DNA of 64,000 nucleotides from an uncultured bacterium (lineage in GTDB: Bacteria; Bacillota_I; Bacilli_A; RF39; UBA660), in assembly GCA_947646655.1 (NCBI GenBank), contig CANSHI010000007.1, forward strand, positions 1 to 64,000. Direction: 5' to 3'. Numbering within the stretch: the first letter of the stretch is position 1; every line of letters starts with the position of its first letter. Below are positions 50,796-59,186 of the stretch, one piece after another. The notes beneath the pieces are model-generated. The model worked only from the letters and a program-made list of their open reading frames with translations. It was not told the DNA's origin and searched no databases. Both the position numbers and the translations under genes were made by a program.

Positions 50796-51881
50796 ATGAA
50801 TGAGGCTATATTCGATCAGTTAGATTTCGGTCCTCTTCAAGAATTCCTAGACGATGATGATGTTACAGACGTATCATATAGTAATGATGGTCAGGTCCAC
50901 CTTAAGACTCTTTCTAAAGGGATCTATAAGGTGGAAAGGCCTGATATCAATAATGCTTTAATGGAAAAACTTGCTTTCCAATGTTCTAATGTAATGGGTA
51001 AAACATTTAATATGGCACATCCTTTGTTGGATGCTGAGTCGAGTGAATTACGTATGAATTTCATACATGAATCGATAGCGACGAATGGGATTGCTTGCGT
51101 TCTTCGTAAGACTCCAGCAAAAATAAGACTTAATAAAAAGAAATTATTGGATGAGGGATATGTAAGTTTACAAATGCACGATTTTTTGATGAAGTGTGTT
51201 GAGGGACATTGTAATATTATCGTATGTGGTGAAACTGGTTCAGGTAAAACAGAGTTAGTTAAGTATTTGGCGAGTCACATTAAAGAAAACGAAAAAATTA
51301 TTACTATAGAAGATACTTTAGAGTTACACTTAGATAAAATATATCCGCATAGAGATATAGTAGCGATGAAAACTAATAATGTTGCAAGCTATTCAGATCT
51401 TTTGGAGGGCTGTATGAGACAGAACCCTCAATGGATACTTTTGTCCGAGGTTCGTTCAGCAGAAGCAGTTATGGCAGTACGTAACTCGATATCGTCAGGA
51501 CATAATATTTTGTCAACTATCCACTCGGATAAAGCTAGCAGTGTACCGATGCGTATGTATGCGTTGATGGAAGGATCACAAGATGTTGAGCAATTTCTTA
51601 GAACGGTTTATAGATATGTTCAATTAGCTATATACGTAAAAGGGTATTATAGTAAAGCGCTTGGAAGATTCCAACGTGAGATATTGGAAGTTTGCGAGTT
51701 TTATGTCGAGGATGATACAAATGAGGCAAAACAAAATGTAATATATAGAAAAACTTTAGACGGGCATATTTCACTTAATAATCCGACTAAACACCTTTTA
51801 GATTATGTGGCTATTCAGGGGGTCAATCTTCCTGAGGACACATTCAGATTAAATCAAACAGTAGAAATGGCAGGTGCGTAA
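50796..51881 (+). CDS. tadA: TadA/CpaF-family pilus assembly ATPase
   Basis: A 361-residue secretion ATPase. Walker A GETGSGKT is at residues 145-152, the Asp box is ITIEDTLELHL, Walker B is NPQWILLSEVRSAEA, and the His box is ILSTIHSDKA. The sequence groups with CpaF/TadA (type IVc) rather than with the PilB-like protein at 7346. It powers both extension and retraction of Tad pili. It lacks the long N-terminal extension of some CpaF proteins. It is followed 3 nt later by the TadB-like gene. Confidence 0.92.
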   Translation: MNEAIFDQLDFGPLQEFLDDDDVTDVSYSNDGQVHLKTLSKGIYKVERPDINNALMEKLAFQCSNVMGKTFNMAHPLLDAESSELRMNFIHESIATNGIACVLRKTPAKIRLNKKKLLDEGYVSLQMHDFLMKCVEGHCNIIVCGETGSGKTELVKYLASHIKENEKIITIEDTLELHLDKIYPHRDIVAMKTNNVASYSDLLEGCMRQNPQWILLSEVRSAEAVMAVRNSISSGHNILSTIHSDKASSVPMRMYALMEGSQDVEQFLRTVYRYVQLAIYVKGYYSKALGRFQREILEVCEFYVEDDTNEAKQNVIYRKTLDGHISLNNPTKHLLDYVAIQGVNLPEDTFRLNQTVEMAGA

Positions 51882-51884
51882 CAC

Positions 51885-52778
51885 ATGGAATTAATTATAA
51901 TGTTAGTGTTGGCAATATTTATATATATGTACAGAAAGAGTCCTGGTAATGCTCCATATAAGTATTTTACGGAGATGGCAGGATCTGCATATGAGAAGTA
52001 TGCGCCTTATAGTTTTAGAGTTGTTAAAGAGAAAGCTAAGGAACTAGGCCAAGACTTTACTACTAAGCAATATATAGTTCAAATTGCTCTGTTTGGTGGA
52101 GTAGCAGCTGGTATAGCATTTCTTTACTTCTATTCACTGTTTTGGGCAATCATATATGCTGGTATTGCAATTGCATTTATTCCATACATTTCTTATTTGC
52201 GTTATAAACGTATTTACAATGAATACATATTTGAAGAAATTCAAATATATTGTACGAATGTTATAATGGAGTTTAATACTTCACAGAGTTTTGTAAAGTC
52301 TTTAGAAGGTGTAAGAGAGTCTGGAATATTAGAAGAGCCTATTTTATCTGATGTATCTACGATGATAGATATGTCTTATGCAAATGGTACTATCGATGAA
52401 GCATTGAAGTTCATGAGCGATAAATATCCATATTATATGGTAAAAAATATGCACCAGTTATTTTTACAAATTACGAATGAAGGTGCAAAAGATTCTGGCG
52501 AGTCTTTAGAATTGATGATGCAAGATATCGATATGTTAGTTGAGGGAGTTTATAGAGATAAGATGGATAGAGCAGCCTTTTATAAAAAGTTCGTTTTATA
52601 TGGTGTTGCTCTATACTTACTCGTCATGTTGATGCAGTTTTTGTTAGGGCAAGAGTCTTATTTAAAAATGATAAGTTTATGGTACATACAAATTGTATTG
52701 CATGCGATTATCATAATAAATTCTTACTTCCTCTTAAGTGGAACAAAGTTCTATAATGAAGATATAGGAGCTGAGTAA
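51885..52778 (+). CDS. tadB: TadB-like inner-membrane platform protein
   Basis: A 297-residue type II secretion F-domain protein. A short N-terminal span, a pair of spans near residues 64-105 and a C-terminal pair (ALYLLVMLMQFLLG, IVLHAIIIINSYFLL) flank a helical cytoplasmic domain. That domain contains VKSLEGVRESGILEEPILSDVSTMI and a QLFLQITNEGAKDSGESLELMMQDI segment. It should form the assembly platform with the next protein. It starts 3 nt after tadA. Assignment is by fold pattern and gene order. Confidence 0.8.
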   Translation: MELIIMLVLAIFIYMYRKSPGNAPYKYFTEMAGSAYEKYAPYSFRVVKEKAKELGQDFTTKQYIVQIALFGGVAAGIAFLYFYSLFWAIIYAGIAIAFIPYISYLRYKRIYNEYIFEEIQIYCTNVIMEFNTSQSFVKSLEGVRESGILEEPILSDVSTMIDMSYANGTIDEALKFMSDKYPYYMVKNMHQLFLQITNEGAKDSGESLELMMQDIDMLVEGVYRDKMDRAAFYKKFVLYGVALYLLVMLMQFLLGQESYLKMISLWYIQIVLHAIIIINSYFLLSGTKFYNEDIGAE

Positions 52779-52780
52779 TT

Positions 52781-53572
52781 ATGTATATAGAGATTATTAT
52801 TTGTGCGGCTATCATATTCTTTGTTTGTGAGTATTCAGGAATAGTCAGTGCTGGAAAATTCGTCAGTGATTATTCTGGAGCACTCATCAAGTTTAAAGAG
52901 TCCGATTATGACTTTTTACTTAAAGCGAGATATGGTGGAGATATTAATGTTGACGAGATGTATAATAAGAGAATAAAAAATGCCATGATGGTTTTGGCGT
53001 TTGCTCTGTTTTTACTTATTACTGATTTAAATTATTTAACTGTAATTTTAGCAATTTTAATTGCGATTGGTGTATTTAAATTACCTTATTTGGATTTAAA
53101 AAGTTATCGTAGAAAACACATGCATGAAATCGATGTTCAACTTCCGTATTATTTGAAGAGTTTAGAAATATTGATACAACACTATACAGTCCCTGTTGCA
53201 ATAGGTAAGTCAGTAGATACTGCTCCTGCTATATTTAAAGAGGGACTACAGAAGATGATCGATGCGATAAATTCAGGAGATTCTTCGATCGAACCTTACA
53301 TGCAATTTGCAAGAGATTATCCAGTTAGAGATTCGATGAGAATGATGAGACTTTTATATCGCTTAGGTCTCGGTAAACAGGAAAGAAAACAAGAACAGTT
53401 AATGACTTTCTCTAAAACGATTTCTAATCTTCAGCAAAAAGCTCGTGAGACTAAATATAAGAACAGATTAGAGAAAATGGAATCTAAAACGATGACTATG
53501 CTCGTATGTACAGGTATCGGTGTTATGATTCTAATGGTAATTTCAATACTTATGACATTCAGTCTAGGCTAG
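52781..53572 (+). CDS. tadC: TadC-like inner-membrane platform protein
   Basis: A 263-residue F-domain protein with spans near 1-20, 65-102 and a C-terminal span (TMTMLVCTGIGVMILMVISILM). The cytoplasmic part has HEIDVQLPYYLKSLEILIQHYTVPVAI, the usual start of the T2SSF domain, and the LLYRLGLGKQERKQEQLMTF segment. It pairs with the TadB-like protein, whose stop lies 2 nt upstream (AGGAG RBS). A palindrome TGTAAATTTACA just after its stop precedes the promoter of the pilin gene. Confidence 0.8.
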   Translation: MYIEIIICAAIIFFVCEYSGIVSAGKFVSDYSGALIKFKESDYDFLLKARYGGDINVDEMYNKRIKNAMMVLAFALFLLITDLNYLTVILAILIAIGVFKLPYLDLKSYRRKHMHEIDVQLPYYLKSLEILIQHYTVPVAIGKSVDTAPAIFKEGLQKMIDAINSGDSSIEPYMQFARDYPVRDSMRMMRLLYRLGLGKQERKQEQLMTFSKTISNLQQKARETKYKNRLEKMESKTMTMLVCTGIGVMILMVISILMTFSLG

Positions 53573-53596
53573 GATGTAAATTTACATATTGAAGTA

Positions 53597-53625
53597 TTGA
53601 TAAATTTAAGTATTTAATTTATAAT
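53597..53625 (+). promoter_or_regulatory. Dedicated promoter for the major pilin candidate
   Basis: TTGATA and TATAAT are separated by exactly 17 bp, 31 bp upstream of the pilin start. It lies inside the only large gap of the assembly gene run. Confidence 0.85.
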
Positions 53626-53656
53626 AATATTAGAAAATAAAGGAGGAGATTTATAA

Positions 53657-53923
53657 ATGAAAGAAGCAACTGGTGAACTTAGTACAACAGTTATAGCAAT
53701 CGTTGCAATTGCAGCAATCCTAGCTGTATTTACAGCTTTCTTATTGCCAACTCTTCGTGCTCAGATCGCATTAACACAAGCATGCAATAGTGGACCTGGT
53801 GTTACAATTGAAGAAGAAGGTTACAAAATTAAATGTGAAGGAAAAGCTGGCGATAAGGAATGGCAGTGTAATTATGAAAACACAGAAGGTAACCAAAAAT
53901 CTAGTAAAACTTGTACAAAATAA
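53657..53923 (+). CDS. Flp-type major pilin candidate
   Basis: An 88-residue protein. MKEATGELSTTVIAIVAIAAILAVFTAFLLPTL, in one stretch with a Glu at residue 7 inside the hydrophobic N-terminus, recalls class IVb/Flp and archaeal-type pilins. The mature soluble part of about 55 residues has Cys at about 42 and three more near the end (KCEGKAGDKEWQC, TCTK), suitable for two disulfides. AGGAGGAG is an excellent RBS and the gene has its own consensus promoter, fitting an abundant subunit. The leader is so short that a usual prepilin cleavage is not obvious. Confidence 0.68.
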   Translation: MKEATGELSTTVIAIVAIAAILAVFTAFLLPTLRAQIALTQACNSGPGVTIEEEGYKIKCEGKAGDKEWQCNYENTEGNQKSSKTCTK

Positions 53924-53947
53924 TTAAGATAAAGGGATGTGAATTAA

Positions 53948-54445
53948 ATGAAAGAGGCAATAGGTTCATCATATATATTCGTTATATGTTTAGTGTTTAT
54001 AATTCTTTTCACGGGCTATATTGCCATTTCAGTTAATTACAATAAAGCCTTTATTACAAAAGATTATTTAGTAAGTAAAATAGAAGATACTCCTGGTGGG
54101 TACGATGATGGTGCTTTAAGAGAAGATCTGGAAACGTATTTGACTTCTCAAGGTTATGTTGCAGAAGGAAAATGCGAGCCAACTATTACTGAGAAAACTT
54201 TAGACGGGGAAAGTATTACAACTTCTTGGAATAGAGTAGGCTGTTTAAGACAAAAGCCTAATGATAGTAATATTTGTGGAGCTTGTATTTATAAAAAAGA
54301 AATAGATAGTACAGCTATGGATGATATTAGAGCAGATAGATCTTATTATAAGGTTTATACCTTCTTTAAATTCGATCTACCAGTAGTAAATGTTCTAATG
54401 AATTTTAAAATCGGTGGAACGACTAAGTATGTTTTTACTGATTAA
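53948..54445 (+). CDS. Minor pilin-like protein 1
   Basis: A 165-residue protein starting MKEAIGSSYIFVICLVFIILFTGYIAISVNYNKAF: a short leader, one hydrophobic helix, then a soluble domain with Cys residues (GKCEP, GCLRQ, ICGACIY). It ends in a conserved YKVYTFFKFDLPVVNVLMNFKI block. That block recurs in the 54537 product as YRVVTFFKFDIPVVRY, so the two are paralogues. The TadE-like N-terminus and context suggest a minor pilin. RBS AAAGGGATG; 24 nt after the major pilin gene. Confidence 0.62.
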   Translation: MKEAIGSSYIFVICLVFIILFTGYIAISVNYNKAFITKDYLVSKIEDTPGGYDDGALREDLETYLTSQGYVAEGKCEPTITEKTLDGESITTSWNRVGCLRQKPNDSNICGACIYKKEIDSTAMDDIRADRSYYKVYTFFKFDLPVVNVLMNFKIGGTTKYVFTD

Positions 54446-54451
54446 AAAGTT

Positions 54452-54510
54452 TTGAACTGATGTTCAAGGCTTGTAAATGGTGGTAAGATTCTTGCCATTG
54501 TTTACAAGCT
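54452..54510 (+). promoter_or_regulatory. Two RNA hairpins between minor pilin genes, one of 19 bp
   Basis: TTGAAC/GTTCAA (54452-54467) precedes a 19-bp stem: GCTTGTAAATGGTGGTAAG (54469-54487) with CTTGCCATTGTTTACAAGC (54491-54509), loop ATT. Fifteen pairs are Watson-Crick and four are G.U. The G.U pairs exist only in plus-strand RNA, so the structure is an RNA element. No T-run follows. Confidence 0.8.
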
Positions 54511-54536
54511 AAAAATCGATTAAAGGGTGTGAAAAA

Positions 54537-55025
54537 ATGAGAGATTCAATGGGTTCAGCATGGGTTTTTGGAATTTGTTTAACTTTTATTATATTGTTCA
54601 CGGCTTATTTATCGATAACACTCAATTATGCTAAGGCATTCAGAGTTAAAAATAATGTTATTAGTATGATCGAAGAATATGGTGGTCATGATGATAAGCA
54701 AGGGAAGCTGTCTGAGAAAATCGAAAATTATATAGTTAATCAGGGACTTTCTTCTTATGGAAGATGTGAAGATAGAATTTCTACAGATTTTGAACACGAT
54801 TGGGAGTTTGTTGAAGGATTTAACAACGTAGGTGATGTTCCACAAGATCAATATAATTTGTGTGTGTATAGATCACAATCTCCATCTCCTGTCGATGATG
54901 GGCCTAAACTACAATATATGTATAGAGTGGTAACATTTTTTAAGTTTGATATACCTGTTGTAAGATATTATTCATCTTTTCAAGTTTCAGGAGAAAGTAG
55001 ATATATTTACGATTATACGAGATAA
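54537..55025 (+). CDS. Minor pilin-like protein 2
   Basis: A 162-residue paralogue of the 53948 product. It has the same MRDSMGSAWVFGICLTFIILF-type start (shown here in part), a single N-terminal hydrophobic helix, a variable middle with fewer cysteines, and the same TFFKFDIPVVRYYSSFQVSGESRYIY ending pattern. The RBS AAAGGGTG follows the 19-bp hairpin. Probably a minor pilin that assembles with the first one. A 24-bp gap separates it from the TadZ-like gene. Confidence 0.62.
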   Translation: MRDSMGSAWVFGICLTFIILFTAYLSITLNYAKAFRVKNNVISMIEEYGGHDDKQGKLSEKIENYIVNQGLSSYGRCEDRISTDFEHDWEFVEGFNNVGDVPQDQYNLCVYRSQSPSPVDDGPKLQYMYRVVTFFKFDIPVVRYYSSFQVSGESRYIYDYTR

Positions 55026-55049
55026 AAAATAAAAAGGGAGGAAAAATAA

Positions 55050-56273
55050 ATGAATGTCATAGTTGCAAATAAATATAAAGATGAACTCTCTAATTTAGAA
55101 ATCGATGTCATTAAAAGATTAGATGGAGAGTTTGATATTGAGACAATAGTTGATACTTTTGCAAACTTTTATTTTAATAGGATGATATTGGATATTACGG
55201 CTTTAAAAGATTCATTTAATATTGGGAATATTCAAAGGCTTAGTGCCTCTTTAGATGCATCTAAAATAATATTGCTTTTGGATGATGATCCTCGTATTAA
55301 TAATTCTTTTCTCTCTAAGATAATAAGTTTAGGTATTTATAACTTTGCAAGAGATATAACTGGAGTAATATATTTGATGAGTAATCCAAATAGTTATAGA
55401 GATGTTGCTCAGTACCACGATTTAGCTGCTAGTGAACAGCAAAATCTTAAGAATGCAAAAGGTGGATTGTTTGGTGGCTTTGCTCCCAATATGAATGCTA
55501 ACAATAATCAAAATAATAATAATATGAATAACATGGGGATGCAGGGATTTAATAATAATCAAAATCAACAACAGTGGATGGCACAGAACCAAAGTATGGG
55601 TATGAATCAGGGATTTAACCAAAATGCAGGGTTTAATCAAACACAAAATTTTGGTGGCAATCAAAACTTTAATATGACTCCTGGTTTTAATCAAAATAGT
55701 GGAATGGGTAGTGGTCCAAAAATCATAGGATTTAAGGATCTGACACCTGATGCTGGAGCGACGACTCTTGTATACATGTTAAAGAAAAATTTGAATAAGA
55801 GAAAAGTACTTGCAGTAGAGATCAATAATAATGATTTCAGTTATTTTGGTGATAATGAACTGATGAGTGTACCTGCTAATAATATCGGCAATGTTCGAAA
55901 TAAGTTTAATCAGTTTGAAATCGTTTTAGTCGATTTAAATAATAGTAATTTAGATACAGATGGAACTTGTACTGATGTAATTTATTTATTGGAGCCTAGT
56001 ACGATAAAATTAAATGCTCTACTTAGAAAAGATCGTAACATTTTAGACAGAATTAAAGATAAAAAAATAGTGCTAAATAAAAGCTTATTAGATATGAATG
56101 ATGTTAAAGAGTTTGAATATGAAGCTAAAGTAAAAGTATTTTATAATATACCTCCTCTCGATGAAAGAAAGGATTCACAAATGGCTTTAGATTCTTTCTT
56201 AGAGAAATTAGGAATATTTACTGATAATGGCAATGGTGGCGCAGGTGGAATATTTAGCATATTTAAAAAATGA
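55050..56273 (+). CDS. TadZ/CpaE-like protein with Asn/Gln-rich linker
   Basis: A 407-residue protein. Residues 1-140 look like a degenerate receiver domain (IILLLDDDPRINNSFL). Residues about 150-225 are an Asn/Gln/Gly/Met-rich prion-like linker (NNNQNNNNMNNMGMQGF). Residues 230-395 resemble a MinD/ParA-type ATPase (IIGFKDLTPDAGATTLVYML, then VEINNND and IVLVDLNNS) with the deviant P-loop DAGATTL lacking the usual lysines. CpaE/TadZ proteins place the pilus machine at the pole. The degraded P-loop suggests localisation without ATP hydrolysis. AGGGAGG RBS. Confidence 0.75.
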   Translation: MNVIVANKYKDELSNLEIDVIKRLDGEFDIETIVDTFANFYFNRMILDITALKDSFNIGNIQRLSASLDASKIILLLDDDPRINNSFLSKIISLGIYNFARDITGVIYLMSNPNSYRDVAQYHDLAASEQQNLKNAKGGLFGGFAPNMNANNNQNNNNMNNMGMQGFNNNQNQQQWMAQNQSMGMNQGFNQNAGFNQTQNFGGNQNFNMTPGFNQNSGMGSGPKIIGFKDLTPDAGATTLVYMLKKNLNKRKVLAVEINNNDFSYFGDNELMSVPANNIGNVRNKFNQFEIVLVDLNNSNLDTDGTCTDVIYLLEPSTIKLNALLRKDRNILDRIKDKKIVLNKSLLDMNDVKEFEYEAKVKVFYNIPPLDERKDSQMALDSFLEKLGIFTDNGNGGAGGIFSIFKK

Positions 56274-56300
56274 CATAGAATAGCAAATACTATGTTTTTT
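56273..56300 (+). terminator. Terminator of the Tad-like locus
   Basis: ACATAG (56273-56278) pairs with CTATGT (56290-56295), followed by a T-run. It overlaps the stop codon. Confidence 0.75.
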
Positions 56301-56368
56301 TGTTTTGAAGTAATAATTGAGTTTTAGCATTTATTAATGTATAATAATACTATAAAAGGAGGGGCTTT

Positions 56369-58000
56369 ATGAAAAAAGTATTACCAATAGGAAAAGATGA
56401 TTTTAAAAGGGTTATTGAAAATAATAACTATTATATTGATAAAACTTTGGCAATTGAGTAACTATTAATAAATGATTCGCAAGTTGTGCTTTTCCCGCGT
56501 CCAAGAAGGTTTGGTAAAAGTTTATTTATATCGATGTTAGAAAATTTTTTCGATATTGAAAAGAACAGCAAGGATTTATTTAAAGATCTTAAAATATCTA
56601 AAAGTGAAATCTATAAACAAAATCTAAACAAATATCCAGTAATCCATTTAGATTTTAAAAGTTTAACTGCAAATACATTTGAGAGTTGTTATTATGGACT
56701 GAGAACTTTATTTGGAAGACTTTATAATGAAAAAAAAGATATAATAGATATATTAAATCACGTAGAGTATGAAAAATATGATCGTATTTTAAAAGAAAGT
56801 GGGTCTGAAGACGACTATAAAGAAGCTCTTTCTAACCTTTGTATTTGGTTAGAAAGAAAGTATAAGAGTAAAGTAATAGTGTTAATTGATGAGTATGATA
56901 CGCCTATGGACTCAGGTTATAATAACAGATATTATGTAAAAATTATGAATATAATAAGGCCTATATTTTCAAGTACTTTTAAGGGAAATGATTCTCTTAA
57001 AATGGGTATTATGACAGGAGTTTTAAGAGTTGGTGGAGAATCACTTTTTAGTGCTTTCAATAATCCAGTAATATATGATGTAATGGCACCTGGGTATAGT
57101 GAGTATTTCGGTTTTACTGAAGATGAAACAAAAGAGTTACTAAAATATTTTGATGTGGAATTTAATGCTGATGTTAAAGAATATTACAATGGTTATAACT
57201 TTAATGGAGTACATATATATAATCCTTGGAGTGTACTTAACTATGCATCTCTTAAAGAATTACGGCCTTATTGGATTAATACAGGTTCTAATACTTTGAT
57301 TAAAAATTTAATAGAGAAAACTGATAAACAGAATTGGGGCAAGTTAGAAGATTTGATATTAGGTAAAACAATCTCATTTGCATACGAACCTAAGTTGTCT
57401 TATGCTTTGTTAAACTCTGATGAGTTAAATTCGATATTAAACTTGATGCTCGTTAGTGGATATCTGACTTTGGATCATAAAGATGAATTGAGAACATTTT
57501 TTAGGATTCCTAATAGAGAAGTACAAATTGATTTAGTAAATATTTTTGAAGAAATCACTTTAAATGGTAATGCTGGTGGAAGAGATGACGTCGATAATTT
57601 TGTGGAAGCTTTGATAGAAAACGATAAAGAGAAAGCTGAATTAAATTTGAATCATATATTATTATCTGTAAGTAGCTGAGATAATTATGAATATTTTTAT
57701 CACGGTTTATTGTTAGGATTATTTAAACTATTTATTAATAGTAATGCTTATAATGTTTTATCAAATCGTGAAGCTGGATATGGAAGATCAGATATACTTA
57801 TTTTAAGAAAAGATAAAACTTTGGGAATAGTAGTTGAAGTTAAAAGGGCATCTAATTTAAAAAAAATGGAAGCCGATGCAAAAAAGGGGATGTCTCAACT
57901 AAAAGAAAAGAATTATAAGTTGGATTTTTTAGAAGGAAATGTTAAATGTATTAATGAATTTGTAATTGTATTCCATGGAAGAAAGGCTATTGTAAGGTAA
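56369..58000 (+). pseudogene. AAA-ATPase-like/PD-(D/E)XK nuclease protein with two in-frame stops
   Basis: From the ATG at 56369 (AAGGAGGGG RBS) the frame reads KVLPIGKDDFKRVIENN and YYIDKTLAIE, hits TAA at 56459-56461, then continues in the same frame. The P-loop-like FPRPRRFGKSLFISML, Walker B-like KVIVLIDEYDTPMD and WINTGSNTLIKNL follow. A TGA at 57677-57679 breaks it again before DNYEYFYHGLLLGL and the nuclease motif GYGRSDILI...VVEVKRA. This order is that of the common AAA-ATPase-like plus DUF1703/PD-(D/E)XK family. Without the stops it would be about 543 codons. Such genes are abundant, often multi-copy, and of unknown function. Confidence 0.87.
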
Positions 58001-58024
58001 TCTTTTTAAAAGTGGTCATAATAA

Positions 58025-58046
58025 AACTCGAGATGAACCTCGAGTT
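58025..58046 (-). terminator. Bidirectional hairpin between the pseudogene and tRNA-Arg
   Basis: AACTCGAG/CTCGAGTT is an 8-bp perfect stem with a 6-nt loop. T-rich sequence follows on both strands (TTTTATT on minus, TTATTTTATA on plus). Confidence 0.75.
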
Positions 58047-58058
58047 ATTTTATATATA

Positions 58059-58135
58059 TGGTGTTCGCGGGGGGATTCGAACCCTCGACCCTGCGCTTAG
58101 AAGGCGCATGCTCTATCCAACTGAGCTACGCGAAC
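58059..58135 (-). tRNA. tRNA-Arg (anticodon TCT)
   Basis: On the minus strand the 5' acceptor GTTCGCG pairs with CGCGAAC, then discriminator A and an encoded CCA. The D arm has AGCTCAGTTGGATAGAGC, the anticodon loop is CTTCTAA (anticodon TCT, reads AGA), and the T arm has GGTTCGAATCC. All arms close, giving 77 nt with CCA. The gene follows the gerM terminator. Confidence 0.97.
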
Positions 58136-58158
58136 GTTTACAAGAATCATTATATAAT

Positions 58159-58185
58159 AAAAAGCCTAATTATTCAAGGCTTTTT
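58159..58185 (-). terminator. Terminator of gerM
   Basis: AAAAAGCCT pairs with AGGCTTTTT around a 9-nt loop, with the T-run in the 3' arm on the minus strand. The 5' arm lies inside the last gerM codons. Confidence 0.85.
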
Positions 58186-59126
58186 AGATCAAAAGTTGCA
58201 ATTTTTTCGTTATTTACTGTATAGGAAACAGCATCGATTCCATAGTTATCTTTAATAGATAAATTGATAGCATATGTCACTTCTTCTAATAGTTCTTTAT
58301 TCGTAACATCTGATAATATGGCATTGTTGAAGTCTATGCTGAGCTCATTGTCTAGTATTTCATAATTTTGAAGAGTAGTCTCACTATTTAAGTAACTCAT
58401 GAGATTAGTCTCGTATACTGGGGAACTAGTAAGTTCTTTGATTATGACTTCTATTTTTTCTTTGTCTGTATTCGATACTTTTGTTACCGGTACATAGTAA
58501 TAGTAACCATCATACTTAGATAAGTAATACATAGTCGTCTTACTAGTTCCTGAAAGTTTATCCATATCGTAAGTTTTATTAATGCCATAGGAGCGATCGA
58601 TAGGATTATCTAAAAATTCCTTGCTGTGTGGCAACTTATTTAATATACTACCTTCTACTAAAATAGTTATACTATTGATTCCTTCGATACCTGTTAAGCT
58701 GTAAACTAGAGATTCGATCAATTTAATTTCATTTTCGGCTTCGATGTTTAAAAATTCTTTGGAGAAATTAACTTTGAAATTTCCATCATCTAGACTGGAT
58801 GCTAAAACTTTTGTGCCTGCTGGAATAATAGGCTTGAAGCCATTTGGAATTAGGCTAGCATTATTTGATCCAACAGTAAGATAAGAAAGCACTTCTGTTG
58901 CTTTTTTGATACTGTCCTCTGCTTTAATCGATATATTGACACGAGCTACATAATCGTTTTTGTCGATCAAATAAATGGTATCTTGTATGTTTTTGACTGA
59001 GTAAGTGGTTTTGGGATTGATACTTTCGGTTTTCTCGGTTGTACGTGGGAATAAGTATAAAATTAGAAGAATTAGTAAGCAGAAGGCTGCAAGAGAAATT
59101 TTTTTAATAGAACTTTTTTTTAACAT
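58170..59126 (-). CDS. gerM: GerM-like sporulation protein (two GerMN domains)
   Basis: A 318-residue protein with an N-terminal span (about 11-26, ISLAAFCLLILLILYLF). Two GerMN domains follow: the first has GFKPIIPAGTKVLASSLDDGNFKVNFSKEF and SLTGIEGINSITILVEG; the second has a repeat of that plan with NYEILDNELSIDFNN and a final GIDAVSYTVNN. GerM of Bacillus is a mother-cell membrane protein needed for forespore engulfment and germination competence, and works with the SpoIIIA-SpoIIQ channel. It is placed after gerE and its own start, with a terminator in between. Good length match to GerM. Confidence 0.82.
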   Translation of the reverse strand: MLKKSSIKKISLAAFCLLILLILYLFPRTTEKTESINPKTTYSVKNIQDTIYLIDKNDYVARVNISIKAEDSIKKATEVLSYLTVGSNNASLIPNGFKPIIPAGTKVLASSLDDGNFKVNFSKEFLNIEAENEIKLIESLVYSLTGIEGINSITILVEGSILNKLPHSKEFLDNPIDRSYGINKTYDMDKLSGTSKTTMYYLSKYDGYYYYVPVTKVSNTDKEKIEVIIKELTSSPVYETNLMSYLNSETTLQNYEILDNELSIDFNNAILSDVTNKELLEEVTYAINLSIKDNYGIDAVSYTVNNEKIATFDLKSLE

Positions 59127-59163
59127 AATAAAACACCCTAATTAATGATATTCATCAATAACG

Positions 59164-59186
59164 AAAAAAAGTCTAAAAAGACTTTT
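59164..59186 (-). terminator. Terminator between gerE and gerM
   Basis: AAAAGTCT pairs with AGACTTTT over a 4-nt loop and is followed by a T-run on the minus strand. It overlaps the gerE stop, so gerM probably has its own promoter or is read by leakage. Confidence 0.8.

Noticed and set aside
57677-57679. TGA read as tryptophan, as in Mycoplasmas
   Set aside because: TGA ends intact genes, for example the ABC-F gene at 16161 and the TadZ-like gene at 56273. The family consensus around this position does not call for Trp.
58012-58255. Two overlapping plus-strand open frames of 65-70 codons
   Set aside because: They run through the tRNA-Arg gene on the opposite strand and the gerM terminator; they are not genes.
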